Shown: positions 1 to 8,583 of the stretch, piece after piece
Position numbering within the stretch: position 1 is the first letter of the stretch
Layout: each line of letters starts with the position of its first letter
Notes under the pieces: model-generated
The model's database searches: none
Told to the model about the DNA's origin: nothing
Seen by the model: only the letters and a program-made list of their open reading frames with translations
Source of the DNA: JBBRHQ01 sp963840235
GTDB taxonomy: Bacteria > Actinomycetota > Thermoleophilia > Solirubrobacterales > 70-9
Length of the DNA: 64,000 bases
Direction of reading: 5' to 3'
Assembly: GCA_963840235.1 (NCBI GenBank)
Contig: CAWIYC010000001.1
Span: 248,001 to 312,000 of the forward strand
Program-made: the position numbers and the translations under genes

Positions 1-139
1 GGTCTGGGGGCTGGAGTACGCCGACGACACCCAGGTGCTGCGCGTCCACGTCGCCAACCTGAGGCGCAAGATCGAACCGGCCGACGGACCGCGCTACATC
101 CGCACCGACCCCGGCGTCGGCTACCGCTTCGCCGTCTAA
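1..139 (+). CDS. kdpE: KdpE-type response regulator, C-terminal end (partial at window edge)
   Basis: Only the last 45 codons are inside the window, read from base 2 to a TAA stop at 137-139. The translation holds the recognition-helix and wing part of an OmpR/PhoB winged-helix domain, with HVANLRRKIE followed by RYIRTDPGVGYRF, the usual end of KdpE-like regulators. About 100 bp separate it from a complete K+-pump operon on the same strand, so assignment as the kdp regulator is well supported by context. The receiver domain and any partner histidine kinase lie outside the window. Confidence 0.85.
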   Translation, partial: VWGLEYADDTQVLRVHVANLRRKIEPADGPRYIRTDPGVGYRFAV

Positions 140-169
140 AGGCGACCGAATCGCCGCCTAAAGGGGACC
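136..169 (+). promoter_or_regulatory. Two 12-bp direct repeats upstream of the kdp operon, candidate operator
   Basis: CTAAAGGCGACC (136-147) and CTAAAGGGGACC (158-169) differ at one base and are spaced 22 bp, two helical turns. The second copy continues into a small inverted repeat, AAAGG-GGA-CCTTT. The first copy overlaps the stop codon of the regulator gene. Tandem half-sites on one face of the helix are typical of OmpR-family regulators, so binding by KdpE is a reasonable inference, but the sequence does not resemble the T-rich E. coli KdpE site. Confidence 0.35.
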
Positions 170-241
170 TTTACGAAATCTGTATGGAGGTGAGGGCATT
201 CTTCATGCGGCCTTGATGGGGTTCGGCGCACACTCCATTCC

Positions 242-322
242 ATGGATCTCGTCTCTATCGCCTCGGTTCTGATCACCTTCGGCCTGATCTTCGCCGTGAT
301 CGCCGCACTCGGTCGGGTATGA
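242..322 (+). CDS. 26-residue hydrophobic peptide ahead of kdpF
   Basis: ATG at 242 opens a 26-codon frame, ending in TGA at 320-322. The peptide is almost entirely one transmembrane helix (MDLVSIASVLITFGLIFAVI and a short AALGRV tail). Its stop overlaps the ATG of the next small gene (ATGA), the coupling seen throughout this operon, which supports real translation. It may be a second KdpF-like stabilising peptide or a leader peptide; I do not recognise the family. No strong ribosome-binding site is visible. Confidence 0.5.
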   Translation: MDLVSIASVLITFGLIFAVIAALGRV

Positions 323-408
323 GCGCCGCTGAGCTGTTCGGGCTGCTGATCTCGGTCGCCGTGTTCGGCTACCTCTGCTACGCGCTGTTCCGCGGGGAGA
401 AGCTCTGA
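319..408 (+). CDS. kdpF: K+-transporting ATPase small subunit KdpF
   Basis: A 29-residue single-helix membrane peptide whose end, YLCYALFRGEKL, matches the KdpF signature (Y-x-x-Y-A-L-x-x-x-E-K-F/L). KdpF stabilises the KdpABC complex in the membrane. ATG at 319 overlaps the preceding small frame by 4 nt, and its TGA (406-408) overlaps the kdpA ATG by one base. It is too short for most gene finders but the motif and position make the call solid. Confidence 0.8.
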   Translation: MSAAELFGLLISVAVFGYLCYALFRGEKL

Positions 409-2162
409 TGCCGCAGGGCTGGGTGCAGATCGTCGTCTACCTGGCCATCCTCACCGCCCTGGTGCCGCTGATGGGCGGCTACATGGCTCGGGTCTTCCAG
501 GGCGATCGGGTCTTCCTGTCTCCCATCTTCGGGCCAATCGAGCGCTTCACCTACCGGGTGCTGCGCGTGCGGCCCGACGAGGGGCAGGACTGGAAGGCAT
601 ATGCCCGCTCCGTTGTCGTCTTCAGCCTGCTCTCCTGGCTCCTGCTCTACCTGATCCTGCGCACCCAGAGCATCCAGCCGTTCAACCCCGAGGGTTTCCA
701 CTCCGGGCCCTGGAACCTCAGCTTCAACACCGCCTCCTCCTTCGTCACCAACACCAACTGGCAGTACTACGGCGGCGAGACGACGCTCTCCTACTTCGCC
801 CAGATGGCGGGGCTGACGGTGCAGAACTTCGTTTCGGCGGCGGTGGGGATCGCAGCCCTGGCGGCGGTGATCCGCGGCTTCGCGGCCCGAAGCGCCTCCT
901 CGCTCGGCAACTTCTGGGCGGACCTGGTTCGTATCACCCTCTACATCCTCCTGCCGATCTCCTTCATCGCCGCCCTCGTGCTGGTCTCCCAGGGGGTGAT
1001 CCAGACCCTCGACGGCTCGCAGACCTTCCACACGATCACCGGAGGCGCACAGACGCTGGCGCTGGGGCCCGTCGCCTCGCAGGAGGCGATCAAGGAGCTG
1101 GGGACCAACGGCGGCGGCTTCTTCAACGTCAACAGCGCCTACCCCTTCGAGAACGCCAACGGCCTAACCAACATGCTCGAGCTGCTGCTGATCCTGATCA
1201 TCCCGACCAGCCTCACCTACACCTTCGGCCGGATGATCGGCAACCGGCGCCAGGGCTGGGCGCTCTACGTGGCGATGATGCTGATGTTCATCGTCGCGGT
1301 CGCGGTCGTCTACATGGCCGAGCAGCACGGCAGCCCCGCCCAGCATCACGCCGGCGTCGTCACCCACGCCTTCGACGGCTCCACCGGCGGCAACATGGAG
1401 GGCAAGGAGCAGCGCTTCGGGATCACCGAGTCGTCGCTGTGGACCGCGGTCACCACGGTCACCTCCTGTGGTGCAGTCAATGCCGCCTTCGACTCGCTCA
1501 CAGGAATCGGCGGCCTCGTCCCGACCGCCAACCTCTCCACCGGCGAGGTGATCTTCGGCGGGGTCGGCTCCGGCCTCTACTACATGCTGATGCTGGTCCT
1601 GCTGACCGTCTTCATCGCCGGGCTGATGGTCGGCCGCACGCCGGAGTTCCTCGGCAAGAAGATCGAGTCGAGGGAGGTGAAGCTGGTCCTGGTCGGGGTG
1701 CTGGTCACGCCCCTGCTGGTGCTGTTTGCGACCGGCTGGGCGGTGGCCAGCCCAGACGGCACGATGTCGATCTACAACCCCGGCCCGCAGGGCTTCTCGG
1801 AGTCGCTCTACGCCTACATGTCGCAGGCCAACAACAACGGCTCCGCCTTCGCCGGCTACACCGCCTTCATTCAGCCGAATGCCCCCGGCAACGCCGGTGC
1901 ATACGGCTACGACTTCGCCACCCTGCTCGGCGGCATGGTGATGCTTTTCGCCCGCTTCCTGCCGATGATCGCCGCCCTCGCCGTTGCCGGCTCTCTGGCC
2001 GGCAAGAGGGTCGCGCCGGCCGGTGCGGGCACCTTCCGCTCGGACTCGCCCACCTTCGTGATCCTGCTGATCGGCGTCGTCGTGATCGTCGCCGCGCTCA
2101 CCTTCTTCCCAGCCTTCCTGCTCGGCCCCATCGTGCAGGGCCTGACGACCCAGCTCTTCTGA
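408..2162 (+). CDS. kdpA: K+-transporting ATPase channel subunit KdpA
   Basis: KdpA (584 aa) is the K+-selective, Trk/Ktr-like channel subunit of the high-affinity KdpFABC pump in the cytoplasmic membrane. About ten hydrophobic helices are visible, with the four pore-loop regions typical of the family: NTNWQYYGGE, TNGGGFFNVNSAYPFENANG, TSCGAVNAAFDSLTGIGG and ANNNGSAFAGYTA. Length is close to the usual 550-600. It overlaps kdpF by one base and ends one base before kdpC, so the subunits are translationally coupled. Confidence 0.97.
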   Translation: MPQGWVQIVVYLAILTALVPLMGGYMARVFQGDRVFLSPIFGPIERFTYRVLRVRPDEGQDWKAYARSVVVFSLLSWLLLYLILRTQSIQPFNPEGFHSGPWNLSFNTASSFVTNTNWQYYGGETTLSYFAQMAGLTVQNFVSAAVGIAALAAVIRGFAARSASSLGNFWADLVRITLYILLPISFIAALVLVSQGVIQTLDGSQTFHTITGGAQTLALGPVASQEAIKELGTNGGGFFNVNSAYPFENANGLTNMLELLLILIIPTSLTYTFGRMIGNRRQGWALYVAMMLMFIVAVAVVYMAEQHGSPAQHHAGVVTHAFDGSTGGNMEGKEQRFGITESSLWTAVTTVTSCGAVNAAFDSLTGIGGLVPTANLSTGEVIFGGVGSGLYYMLMLVLLTVFIAGLMVGRTPEFLGKKIESREVKLVLVGVLVTPLLVLFATGWAVASPDGTMSIYNPGPQGFSESLYAYMSQANNNGSAFAGYTAFIQPNAPGNAGAYGYDFATLLGGMVMLFARFLPMIAALAVAGSLAGKRVAPAGAGTFRSDSPTFVILLIGVVVIVAALTFFPAFLLGPIVQGLTTQLF

Positions 2163-2163
2163 G

Positions 2164-2823
2164 ATGAACGGACTGCGCAAAGACCTCCTCACCGCCACGA
2201 TCGCGATCGTGTTCATCACGTTGATCGTCGGCATCGCCTACCCGCTGGTCACCACCGGCGTCTCGCAGGTTCTGTTCCCGAACGCGTCCAACGGCAGCAA
2301 GATCGAGGTGGGCGGCAGGGTCGTCGGCTCGGAGCTGATCGGCCAGGACTTCCGCAGGCCGGTGCTCCGCCCCGACGGCAAGCCGCGCCTCGACGAAGCA
2401 GGCGACCCGGTGCTGGAGCCCGATCCCGCCTACTTCCAGAGCCGCCCCTCGGTGACCGGCTACAGCGCCAACGTCACCTATTTCAACAACCTCGGCCCGA
2501 ACGACAAGGAACTGTCGGGATTGATGGCCGATCAGCTCCACGCCTACCTGAAGCTGGAGGGCCCATACGACCGCGGCCTGACCGCGGCGGACGTCCCCGT
2601 CGACGCGGTCAGCACCTCCGCCTCGGGGGTGGACCCGCACATATCCGAGGCCAACGCGCGTATCCAGGCCCACCGGGTAGCCGAGGTCCGCCACCTTCCG
2701 CTGCAGCGTGTCCTCGATCTCGTCGGGGAGAACACCGACGGGCGCTTCCTGTCTCTCTTCGGTGAGCCGGGGGTCAACGTCCTCAAGCTCAACCTCGCAC
2801 TGGACAAGGAAACGAACCAATGA
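2164..2823 (+). CDS. kdpC: K+-transporting ATPase subunit KdpC
   Basis: KdpC (219 aa) has one N-terminal membrane helix (residues about 8-28) followed by an extracytoplasmic domain with family motifs GSELIGQDF, YFQSRPS and the C-terminal block VDPHISEANARIQAHRVA. It assists KdpB/KdpA coupling. It is longer than typical KdpC (about 190 aa) because of an insert near RPDGKPRLDEAGDPVLEPD. Notably it lies between kdpA and kdpB; the standard order is A-B-C. Its stop overlaps the kdpB start (ATGA). Confidence 0.95.
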   Translation: MNGLRKDLLTATIAIVFITLIVGIAYPLVTTGVSQVLFPNASNGSKIEVGGRVVGSELIGQDFRRPVLRPDGKPRLDEAGDPVLEPDPAYFQSRPSVTGYSANVTYFNNLGPNDKELSGLMADQLHAYLKLEGPYDRGLTAADVPVDAVSTSASGVDPHISEANARIQAHRVAEVRHLPLQRVLDLVGENTDGRFLSLFGEPGVNVLKLNLALDKETNQ

Positions 2824-4895
2824 CCGACGAGACCCTCCGCAACGAGCCCCGTTCCCTGTTCGACGCCGCGATCATGGCGCGGGCGGCGCTCGACTCGCTG
2901 CGCAAGCTCGACCCTCGCCACCAGTTTCACAACCCGGTGATGTTCGTGGTCGAGATCGGCGCCGTGATCACCACGGTCGGCTGGCTGATCCAGGTGTTCG
3001 GCGGCGCCCCGCTCGGCGGAGGGGATGAACCGGCCTGGTTCGCCTTCTCGATCGGCTTCTGGCTCTGGCTCACCGTTCTTTTCGCCAACTTCGCCGAGGC
3101 GCTTGCGGAGGGCAGGGGCAAGGCGCAGGCCGACGCACTGCGCTCGATGCGAACCGAAACCGTCGCCAAGCTGCGCGATGGGGCCGAGAAGCCCGCGTCG
3201 GAGCTGCGACGTGGCGACGTGGTGATCGTCGAGGCGGGCGAGACGATCCCCGGTGACGGCACCGTGATCGAGGGGATCGCCTCGGTCGACGAGTCGGCGA
3301 TCACCGGAGAGTCGGCGCCCGTGGTGCGGGAGTCCGGTGGCGATCGCTCCGCTGTCACCGGCGGCACCCGCGTGCTCTCGGACCGGATCGTGGTCGAGAT
3401 CACGCAGGAGCCCGGAGAGAGCTTTCTCGACAAGATGATCGCCCTGGTCGAGGGCGCCGAGCGGCGCAAGACGCCGAACGAGATCGCCCTCAACATCCTG
3501 CTCGCCGGCCTGACGCTGATCTTCGTCATGGTCGTGGTGACGCTGCGGCCCTTCGCCGAGTTCTCGAACACGGACGCCTCCGTCGTCACCCTGATCGCCC
3601 TGCTGGTCGCGCTGATTCCGACCACGATCGGAGCCCTGCTCTCGGCGATCGGGATCGCCGGCATGGACCGCCTCGTCCGCCACAACGTCCTCGCGCTCTC
3701 GGGCCGGGCGGTCGAGGCCAGCGGCGACGTCGACGTGTTGCTGCTGGACAAGACGGGAACGATCACCCTCGGCAACCGTGAGGCGACCCAGTTCACCCCG
3801 ATGCCCGGGATCGAGGAGTCCGAGCTGGCCGAGGCGGCGCAGCTCTCCTCGCTCGCAGACGAGACTCCGGAGGGGCGCTCGATCGTCGTCCTCGCCAAGG
3901 AGTACGGCATCCGCGAGCGCCAGCTGGGGGCGCACGAGGCCCACTTCGTTCCCTTCTCGGCGGAGACGCGGATGAGCGGGGTCGATGTCAACGGCAACCA
4001 GTACCGCAAGGGCGCCGGCGACGCGATCATCCAGTTCGTCGAGGAGCAAGGTGGCAGGCCCCCGGCCGAGCTGCAGGAGAAGCTCGACCTGATCGGCCGC
4101 GAGGGCGGCACCCCGCTCGCGGTCTGCCGCGACAATCACGTGCTCGGCGTCGTCTACCTCAAGGACATAGTCAAGGAGGGAATGAGCGCCCGTTTCGACG
4201 AGCTGCGGCGGATGGGGATCAGCACGGTGATGGTGACCGGAGACAACCGGCTCACCGCGGCAAAGATCGCCGAGGAGTCCGGCGTTGACGACTTCCTTCC
4301 CGAGGCTACGCCGGAGCAGAAGCTGGAGCTGATCCGCACCCACCAGGGCGAGGGGCGGATGGTCGCGATGGCCGGCGATGGGACCAACGACGCTCCCGCG
4401 CTTGCTCAGTCCGATGTCGGGGTGGCGATGAACACCGGCACCCAGGCCGCCCGCGAAGCGGGCAACATGGTCGACCTCGACTCCAATCCGACGAAACTGA
4501 TTGAGATCGTGGAAATCGGCAAGCAACTGTTGATAACGCGCGGGGCTCTGACGACGTTCTCGATCGCCAACGACGTCGCCAAGTACTTCGCGATCCTGCC
4601 GGCGATCTTCGCCTTCACCTACGCCGCGCACCCCGGCGAGCGCGGGCCCCTCGACTCGCTCAACATCATGTCGCTGGGAACCCCGCTCTCGGCGATCCTC
4701 TCGGCGATCGTCTTCAACGCGCTGATCATCCCGCTGCTGGTGCCGCTCGCCCTGCGGGGGGTTCGCTACCGGCCGATCGGCGCCACGGCGCTGCTTCGCC
4801 GCAACATGCTGATCTACGGCCTCGGCGGCCTGATCGTCCCCTTCATCGGGATCAAGCTGATCGACCTCTTGATCCACAACGTCCTTGGGGCTTGA
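2820..4895 (+). CDS. kdpB: K+-transporting P-type ATPase subunit KdpB
   Basis: KdpB (691 aa) is the P-type ATPase that energises K+ uptake by KdpFABC. It shows the phosphorylation site DKTGTIT with Asp310, the actuator motif TGESAPV, the P-domain MVTGDN and the hinge AGDGTNDAPAL, with membrane helices at both ends. Length and motif spacing match the family. It overlaps kdpC by 4 nt and is followed after a single base by the KdpD-like sensor gene, so all four are one transcript. Regulation by the KdpE encoded just upstream is likely. Confidence 0.97.
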   Translation: MTDETLRNEPRSLFDAAIMARAALDSLRKLDPRHQFHNPVMFVVEIGAVITTVGWLIQVFGGAPLGGGDEPAWFAFSIGFWLWLTVLFANFAEALAEGRGKAQADALRSMRTETVAKLRDGAEKPASELRRGDVVIVEAGETIPGDGTVIEGIASVDESAITGESAPVVRESGGDRSAVTGGTRVLSDRIVVEITQEPGESFLDKMIALVEGAERRKTPNEIALNILLAGLTLIFVMVVVTLRPFAEFSNTDASVVTLIALLVALIPTTIGALLSAIGIAGMDRLVRHNVLALSGRAVEASGDVDVLLLDKTGTITLGNREATQFTPMPGIEESELAEAAQLSSLADETPEGRSIVVLAKEYGIRERQLGAHEAHFVPFSAETRMSGVDVNGNQYRKGAGDAIIQFVEEQGGRPPAELQEKLDLIGREGGTPLAVCRDNHVLGVVYLKDIVKEGMSARFDELRRMGISTVMVTGDNRLTAAKIAEESGVDDFLPEATPEQKLELIRTHQGEGRMVAMAGDGTNDAPALAQSDVGVAMNTGTQAAREAGNMVDLDSNPTKLIEIVEIGKQLLITRGALTTFSIANDVAKYFAILPAIFAFTYAAHPGERGPLDSLNIMSLGTPLSAILSAIVFNALIIPLLVPLALRGVRYRPIGATALLRRNMLIYGLGGLIVPFIGIKLIDLLIHNVLGA

Positions 4896-4896
4896 G

Positions 4897-6063
4897 ATGC
4901 ATGCCGCAGAGGCCGCGGCGAACAGCGAAGGCGTGCCGGACGCCCGCCGGGGTCACCTCAAGGTCTTCATCGGCATGGCGGCCGGTGTCGGCAAGACTTA
5001 CCGGATGCTGCAGGAGGGTCACACCGAGAGCAACGCCGGGCGCGACGTGGCGATCGGCTACATGGAGCCCCACAAGCGCCCCGAGACCTCGGCCCTCGCG
5101 GAGGGGCTGGAGACCGTTCCGCGGCGGCGCGTCGCCTATCGCGACACCGAGTTGGAGGAGATGGACCTTCCGGCACTTCTGGCGCGCGCTCCCGAGCTGG
5201 CGCTGATCGACGAGCTTGCCCATACCAACGCGCCGGGAGTCGAGCACGACAAGCGCTACGAGGACGTCCGCGAGGTGCTGGCCGCAGGAATCGACGTCTT
5301 CTCGACCGTCAACGTGCAGCACCTGGAGTCGCTCAACGACCAGGTCGCCGAGCTGACCGGGACGCGGGTCCGGGAGACGATCCCCGACGCCGTCCTGGGC
5401 GAAGCTGACGAGGTGGTCCTGATCGACCTCACCCCGGAGGCGCTGGTCGAGCGCCTTCGCGCCGGAAAGGTCTATCCGGGCGAGAGCATCGAGGCGGCGC
5501 TGAACAACTTCTTCACCGTGGAGAACCTTCTGACGCTGCGCGAGGTTGCCCTGCGCCAGGTCGCGCAGGAGGTGGAGGCGAAGCGCCTCGTGGTCGAAGA
5601 GCCGCTCGGGACCCGCCAGGAACGGGTCGCCGCCGAGGTGCCGAAAGCGGTCGGCGAGCGGCTACTGGCGCTGGTTCGCCCCGAGCCGGCCTCGCAACGG
5701 CTCGTGCGCCGAGCCTGGCGCTCCGCCCAGCGCCTCGGCACCGACCTCGACCTCCTCTGGGTGAAGCCGCCGAACCAGGCGATCGAGGGGGAGGTCGAGC
5801 GACAGGTGACCGCGCTGCGCCACCTCGCCTCGGTTCTCGGCGCCACCTTCGTGATCGAGGAGAGCGACAGCCTCGTCGATGGCGCCGCCCGTGCCGTCCG
5901 CGAGCGGGGCATCACCTACATCATGCTCGGCGAGTCCCCTCCCCGGCGGGGCCTGGCGAAGCTGAAGGAGCCGCTGCCGCAGCGGTTGATGAAGGCGACG
6001 CCGGCGGGAGTCGACGTGCGGATCGTTGCCGGCAGGGAGAACCGGGACGGCAATGACGCTTGA
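4897..6063 (+). CDS. kdpD: KdpD N-terminal sensor module without histidine kinase domain
   Basis: The 388-residue product matches only the cytoplasmic N-terminal part of KdpD. It has the KdpD domain with Walker A GMAAGVGKTYRML, then IDELAHTNAPG, VNVQHLESLND and RETIPDAVLGEAD, followed by a universal-stress-protein (USP)-like domain with ITYIMLGESPPRRG. Full KdpD (about 850-900 aa) continues with a four-helix membrane domain and histidine kinase; here the frame stops cleanly with no kinase downstream. ATG 4897, one base after the kdpB stop, is preferred over an in-frame TTG at 4885. It probably acts in trans on a separate kinase or on the Kdp complex (inference). Confidence 0.88.
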   Translation: MHAAEAAANSEGVPDARRGHLKVFIGMAAGVGKTYRMLQEGHTESNAGRDVAIGYMEPHKRPETSALAEGLETVPRRRVAYRDTELEEMDLPALLARAPELALIDELAHTNAPGVEHDKRYEDVREVLAAGIDVFSTVNVQHLESLNDQVAELTGTRVRETIPDAVLGEADEVVLIDLTPEALVERLRAGKVYPGESIEAALNNFFTVENLLTLREVALRQVAQEVEAKRLVVEEPLGTRQERVAAEVPKAVGERLLALVRPEPASQRLVRRAWRSAQRLGTDLDLLWVKPPNQAIEGEVERQVTALRHLASVLGATFVIEESDSLVDGAARAVRERGITYIMLGESPPRRGLAKLKEPLPQRLMKATPAGVDVRIVAGRENRDGNDA

Positions 6064-6619
6064 GCGGGTGTTGATCGGCGTCGCGCTCCTCGCCGGGCTG
6101 GCGGGGGGCTACTGGATTGCCCGCTCACGCTGGGGCGGGCGCAGATCAGAGCGACCCGAGGTCGTGCACCAGATCCTCCTTCCCTTCACCGGCACGGCGA
6201 TCTCCCGCCGAGCGGTGGATGCAGCGCTGCGCCTGGCCCGGGCCGAGCATGCGACGCTGATGCCGGCATACCTGGCGGCGGTCCCGAAACAGTTGCCGCT
6301 GGACTGCTCGATCCCGGCCGAGGCGGCAAAGGCGATGCCGATGCTCGAGGCGATCGAGCAGCGCGCGACCGCGCAGGGCGTGGCGGTCGACTCGCGGATC
6401 GAGCGCGGCCGCTCCTCCCGCCACGCCCTCGCCCGGCTTCTGGATCGCGAGCGCTTCGACCGCGTGGTCGTTCCCGCGACCGCGGAGGTCGGCGCCGGCT
6501 TCTCCGGCGACGATCTCGTCTGGCTGCTGGAGAGGGCTCCCGCCGAGGTGCTGATCCTGCGCCCCGGTCCCGAGGACAAGTTGATGGTGACCGGGAACGG
6601 CGCCTATAGAGCCTTGTAG
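6053..6619 (+). CDS. Membrane-anchored universal stress (USP)-like protein
   Basis: The 188-aa product starts at ATG 6053, overlapping the kdpD-like stop by 11 nt. Residues about 3-18 form one membrane helix (RVLIGVALLAGLAGGYWIA). The remainder resembles a USP domain: a beta strand IHQILLPFTGT-like region (VHQILLPFTGT), long helices, and a C-terminal strand ending AEVLILRPG. The typical ATP-binding glycine motif G-x2-G-x9-G is not evident. Being coupled to a KdpD module that also carries a USP-like domain, it may be a membrane tether or partner of that sensor. That role is inference. Confidence 0.6.
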   Translation: MTLERVLIGVALLAGLAGGYWIARSRWGGRRSERPEVVHQILLPFTGTAISRRAVDAALRLARAEHATLMPAYLAAVPKQLPLDCSIPAEAAKAMPMLEAIEQRATAQGVAVDSRIERGRSSRHALARLLDRERFDRVVVPATAEVGAGFSGDDLVWLLERAPAEVLILRPGPEDKLMVTGNGAYRAL

Positions 6620-6622
6620 CCT
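6617..6622 (+). promoter_or_regulatory. Candidate -10 box for a leaderless transcript of the P1B ATPase gene
   Basis: TAGCCT lies six bases before ATG 6629 and no Shine-Dalgarno sequence is visible. Similar TAGGNT-type boxes at the same distance occur before several other genes in this window. No clear -35 is seen. Confidence 0.35.
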
Positions 6623-6628
6623 CGGCGC

Positions 6629-8536
6629 ATGGAAGCCGAAGCCGAGGCGGCGGCTGCGGGCCCCGATGCCAGTGGCGGCTTCTGGCGGGCGGCCGTCGAG
6701 CATCGCGCCCTCATTCTCGCGGCCCTCGCGCTCCTGGCGCTTGCAGCGGGAGGGATTCTGCACCTCGCCGGAGAAGCCGAGGCCGGCGACGCGGTCTGGC
6801 GGGCGGCGGTCGTTCTGCTCGCGACAGAGCTCGCGGTCGAGGTCGGCCGCACCATCCTGGTCGATCGCCATATGGGGGTGGACACCATCGCCCTGGTCGC
6901 GATGGTGGGCTCGCTGCCCCTCGGAGAGGAGCTCGCCGGACTAATTGTCGGTCTGATGTTCTCGGGCGGGTCGGCAATCGAGGATCTGGCTTCGACGCGG
7001 GCGCGGCGCGAGCTGACCGCACTGATCCAACGGGCGCCGAAGGTGGCGCAGCGGCGGGTGGACGATCGGCTCGAACAGATCCCGGTTGGGGAGGTGGAGG
7101 TCGGCGACGTGCTCGTCGTCCGCACCGGCGAGGTGGTCCCGGTGGATGGGACCGTGGCCAGCGCTGAGGCGGTGGTCGATACCAGCACCCTCAGCGGAGA
7201 GCCCCTGCCCGTCACCTACGCGCAGGGCGAGCCGGTGCTGAGCGGCACCGCCAACGCCGGGGCCCCCTTCGACATCAGGGCCGACCGGCCCGCCCGCCAA
7301 AGCGCCTACGCGGCCCTGGTGCGCCTGGTCGAGCAGGCCCAGGCCCAGCGGGCGCCCTTCGTCCGCATGGCCGACCGCTACGCCGGCTTCTTCCTGCCGG
7401 CAACCCTGTTGTTGGCCGGCGCCGCCTGGGCGATCAGCGGCGACCCGGTCCGCGCCCTTGCGGTGGTCGTGGTCGCCACCCCCTGCCCGCTGATCCTGGC
7501 GGCCCCGATCGCGCTCGTCTCGGGCCTCTCGAGGGCGGCTCGGGTCGGGGTCATCGTCAAGGGGGCGGGAGCGATCGAGACGCTCGGCGAAGCCCGAACG
7601 GTGCTCTTCGACAAGACAGGGACCCTGACGATAGGGACACCCGAGTTGCGCGAAATCATCACCCGCAACGGGGCAGAGGCCGGCGAGTTGCTGCGCCTGG
7701 CGGCATCGGTCGACCGCCTCTCCGCGCACGTGCTCGGTGAAGCGCTTGGGCATGCCGCCGAGGAGGCGGGCCTGACGCTGAGCCTCCCCACGGATGTGCG
7801 GGAGGAGCCCGGCCAGGGGATCGAGGGCACGGTCGATGGTCATCGTGTCGCCGTCGGAAGCCGTGAGTTCGTGCGTGCCGCCGGGGTCCCGCAGGACGAG
7901 ATCGCCACGGCCACCCTGACGGCCGGACGAGGCTCGGGGGAGGCGCACGTCCTGGTCGGCGTGGACGGACGCCTCGCAGGCGTCATCGTCATGGCCGATG
8001 AGTTGCGGCGCGACGCCGATCGGATCGTCGAGCGCCTGCGAGCGGAGGGAATCCGGCACGTGGCCATGGTCTCCGGGGATCGTCGCTCGGCCGCGGAGCG
8101 GGTCGGGCGGGAGTTGGGCGTGGATCGCGTCTATGCCGAGCAGTCCGCCGAGGAAAAGCTCGAGGTGGTGCGCACCCTGCGGGCAGAGGAGGCCCTCTCG
8201 CCGGTGGTCATGGTCGGCGATGGGATCAACGATGCGCCGGCGCTGGCGCTGGCCGATCTCGGAATCGCCATGGGGGCGGCCGGGGCGACCGTCTCCTCGG
8301 AGACCGCCGACGCGGTCATCACCGTCGACCGCGTCGACCGGGTCGCCGACGCCGTGCACTTCGGGCGCCGGGCCCTCCATATCGCCCGCCAGAGCGTCCT
8401 GGTCGGGATGGGGCTGAGCCTCGCGGCGATGGGGGTCGCCGCCGCCGGATACCTACCGCCGGTGGCCGGCGCCCTGTTCCAGGAGGTGATCGACCTGGCG
8501 GTGATCCTCAACGCTCTCCGGGCCCTGCGCGGCTGA
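6629..8536 (+). CDS. Heavy-metal translocating P1B-type ATPase with TPCP motif
   Basis: A 635-aa membrane ATPase for a soft or transition metal. It has the actuator motif TLSGEPLPV, the membrane metal-site motif TPCPLILAAP (Cys286), the phosphorylation motif DKTGTLTIGTP (Asp328), MVSGDRRSAAERV and GDGINDAPALALAD. There is no N-terminal Cys-x-x-Cys metal-binding domain; the protein begins with a short tail and goes directly into membrane helices. TPC/TPCP motifs occur in less-studied P1B subgroups, so the metal cannot be named. It follows the kdp group by 9 nt but probably has its own promoter. Confidence 0.9.
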   Translation: MEAEAEAAAAGPDASGGFWRAAVEHRALILAALALLALAAGGILHLAGEAEAGDAVWRAAVVLLATELAVEVGRTILVDRHMGVDTIALVAMVGSLPLGEELAGLIVGLMFSGGSAIEDLASTRARRELTALIQRAPKVAQRRVDDRLEQIPVGEVEVGDVLVVRTGEVVPVDGTVASAEAVVDTSTLSGEPLPVTYAQGEPVLSGTANAGAPFDIRADRPARQSAYAALVRLVEQAQAQRAPFVRMADRYAGFFLPATLLLAGAAWAISGDPVRALAVVVVATPCPLILAAPIALVSGLSRAARVGVIVKGAGAIETLGEARTVLFDKTGTLTIGTPELREIITRNGAEAGELLRLAASVDRLSAHVLGEALGHAAEEAGLTLSLPTDVREEPGQGIEGTVDGHRVAVGSREFVRAAGVPQDEIATATLTAGRGSGEAHVLVGVDGRLAGVIVMADELRRDADRIVERLRAEGIRHVAMVSGDRRSAAERVGRELGVDRVYAEQSAEEKLEVVRTLRAEEALSPVVMVGDGINDAPALALADLGIAMGAAGATVSSETADAVITVDRVDRVADAVHFGRRALHIARQSVLVGMGLSLAAMGVAAAGYLPPVAGALFQEVIDLAVILNALRALRG

Positions 8537-8583
8537 GGGGGTATCCGGCCGTTCCGGGCCTCGCCCCGCTCCTGTGGGCGTGA

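Noticed and set aside
140..241. ydaO-type (c-di-AMP) riboswitch before the kdp operon
   Set aside because: The gap is only about 100 bp, too short for the element, and the conserved core is not visible.
2544..4877. Very long open frame antisense to kdpB (about 777 codons)
   Set aside because: A by-product of high GC and the kdpB codon pattern. The translation is low-complexity Asp/Arg/Gly-rich and matches nothing, while the opposite strand encodes a clear KdpB.
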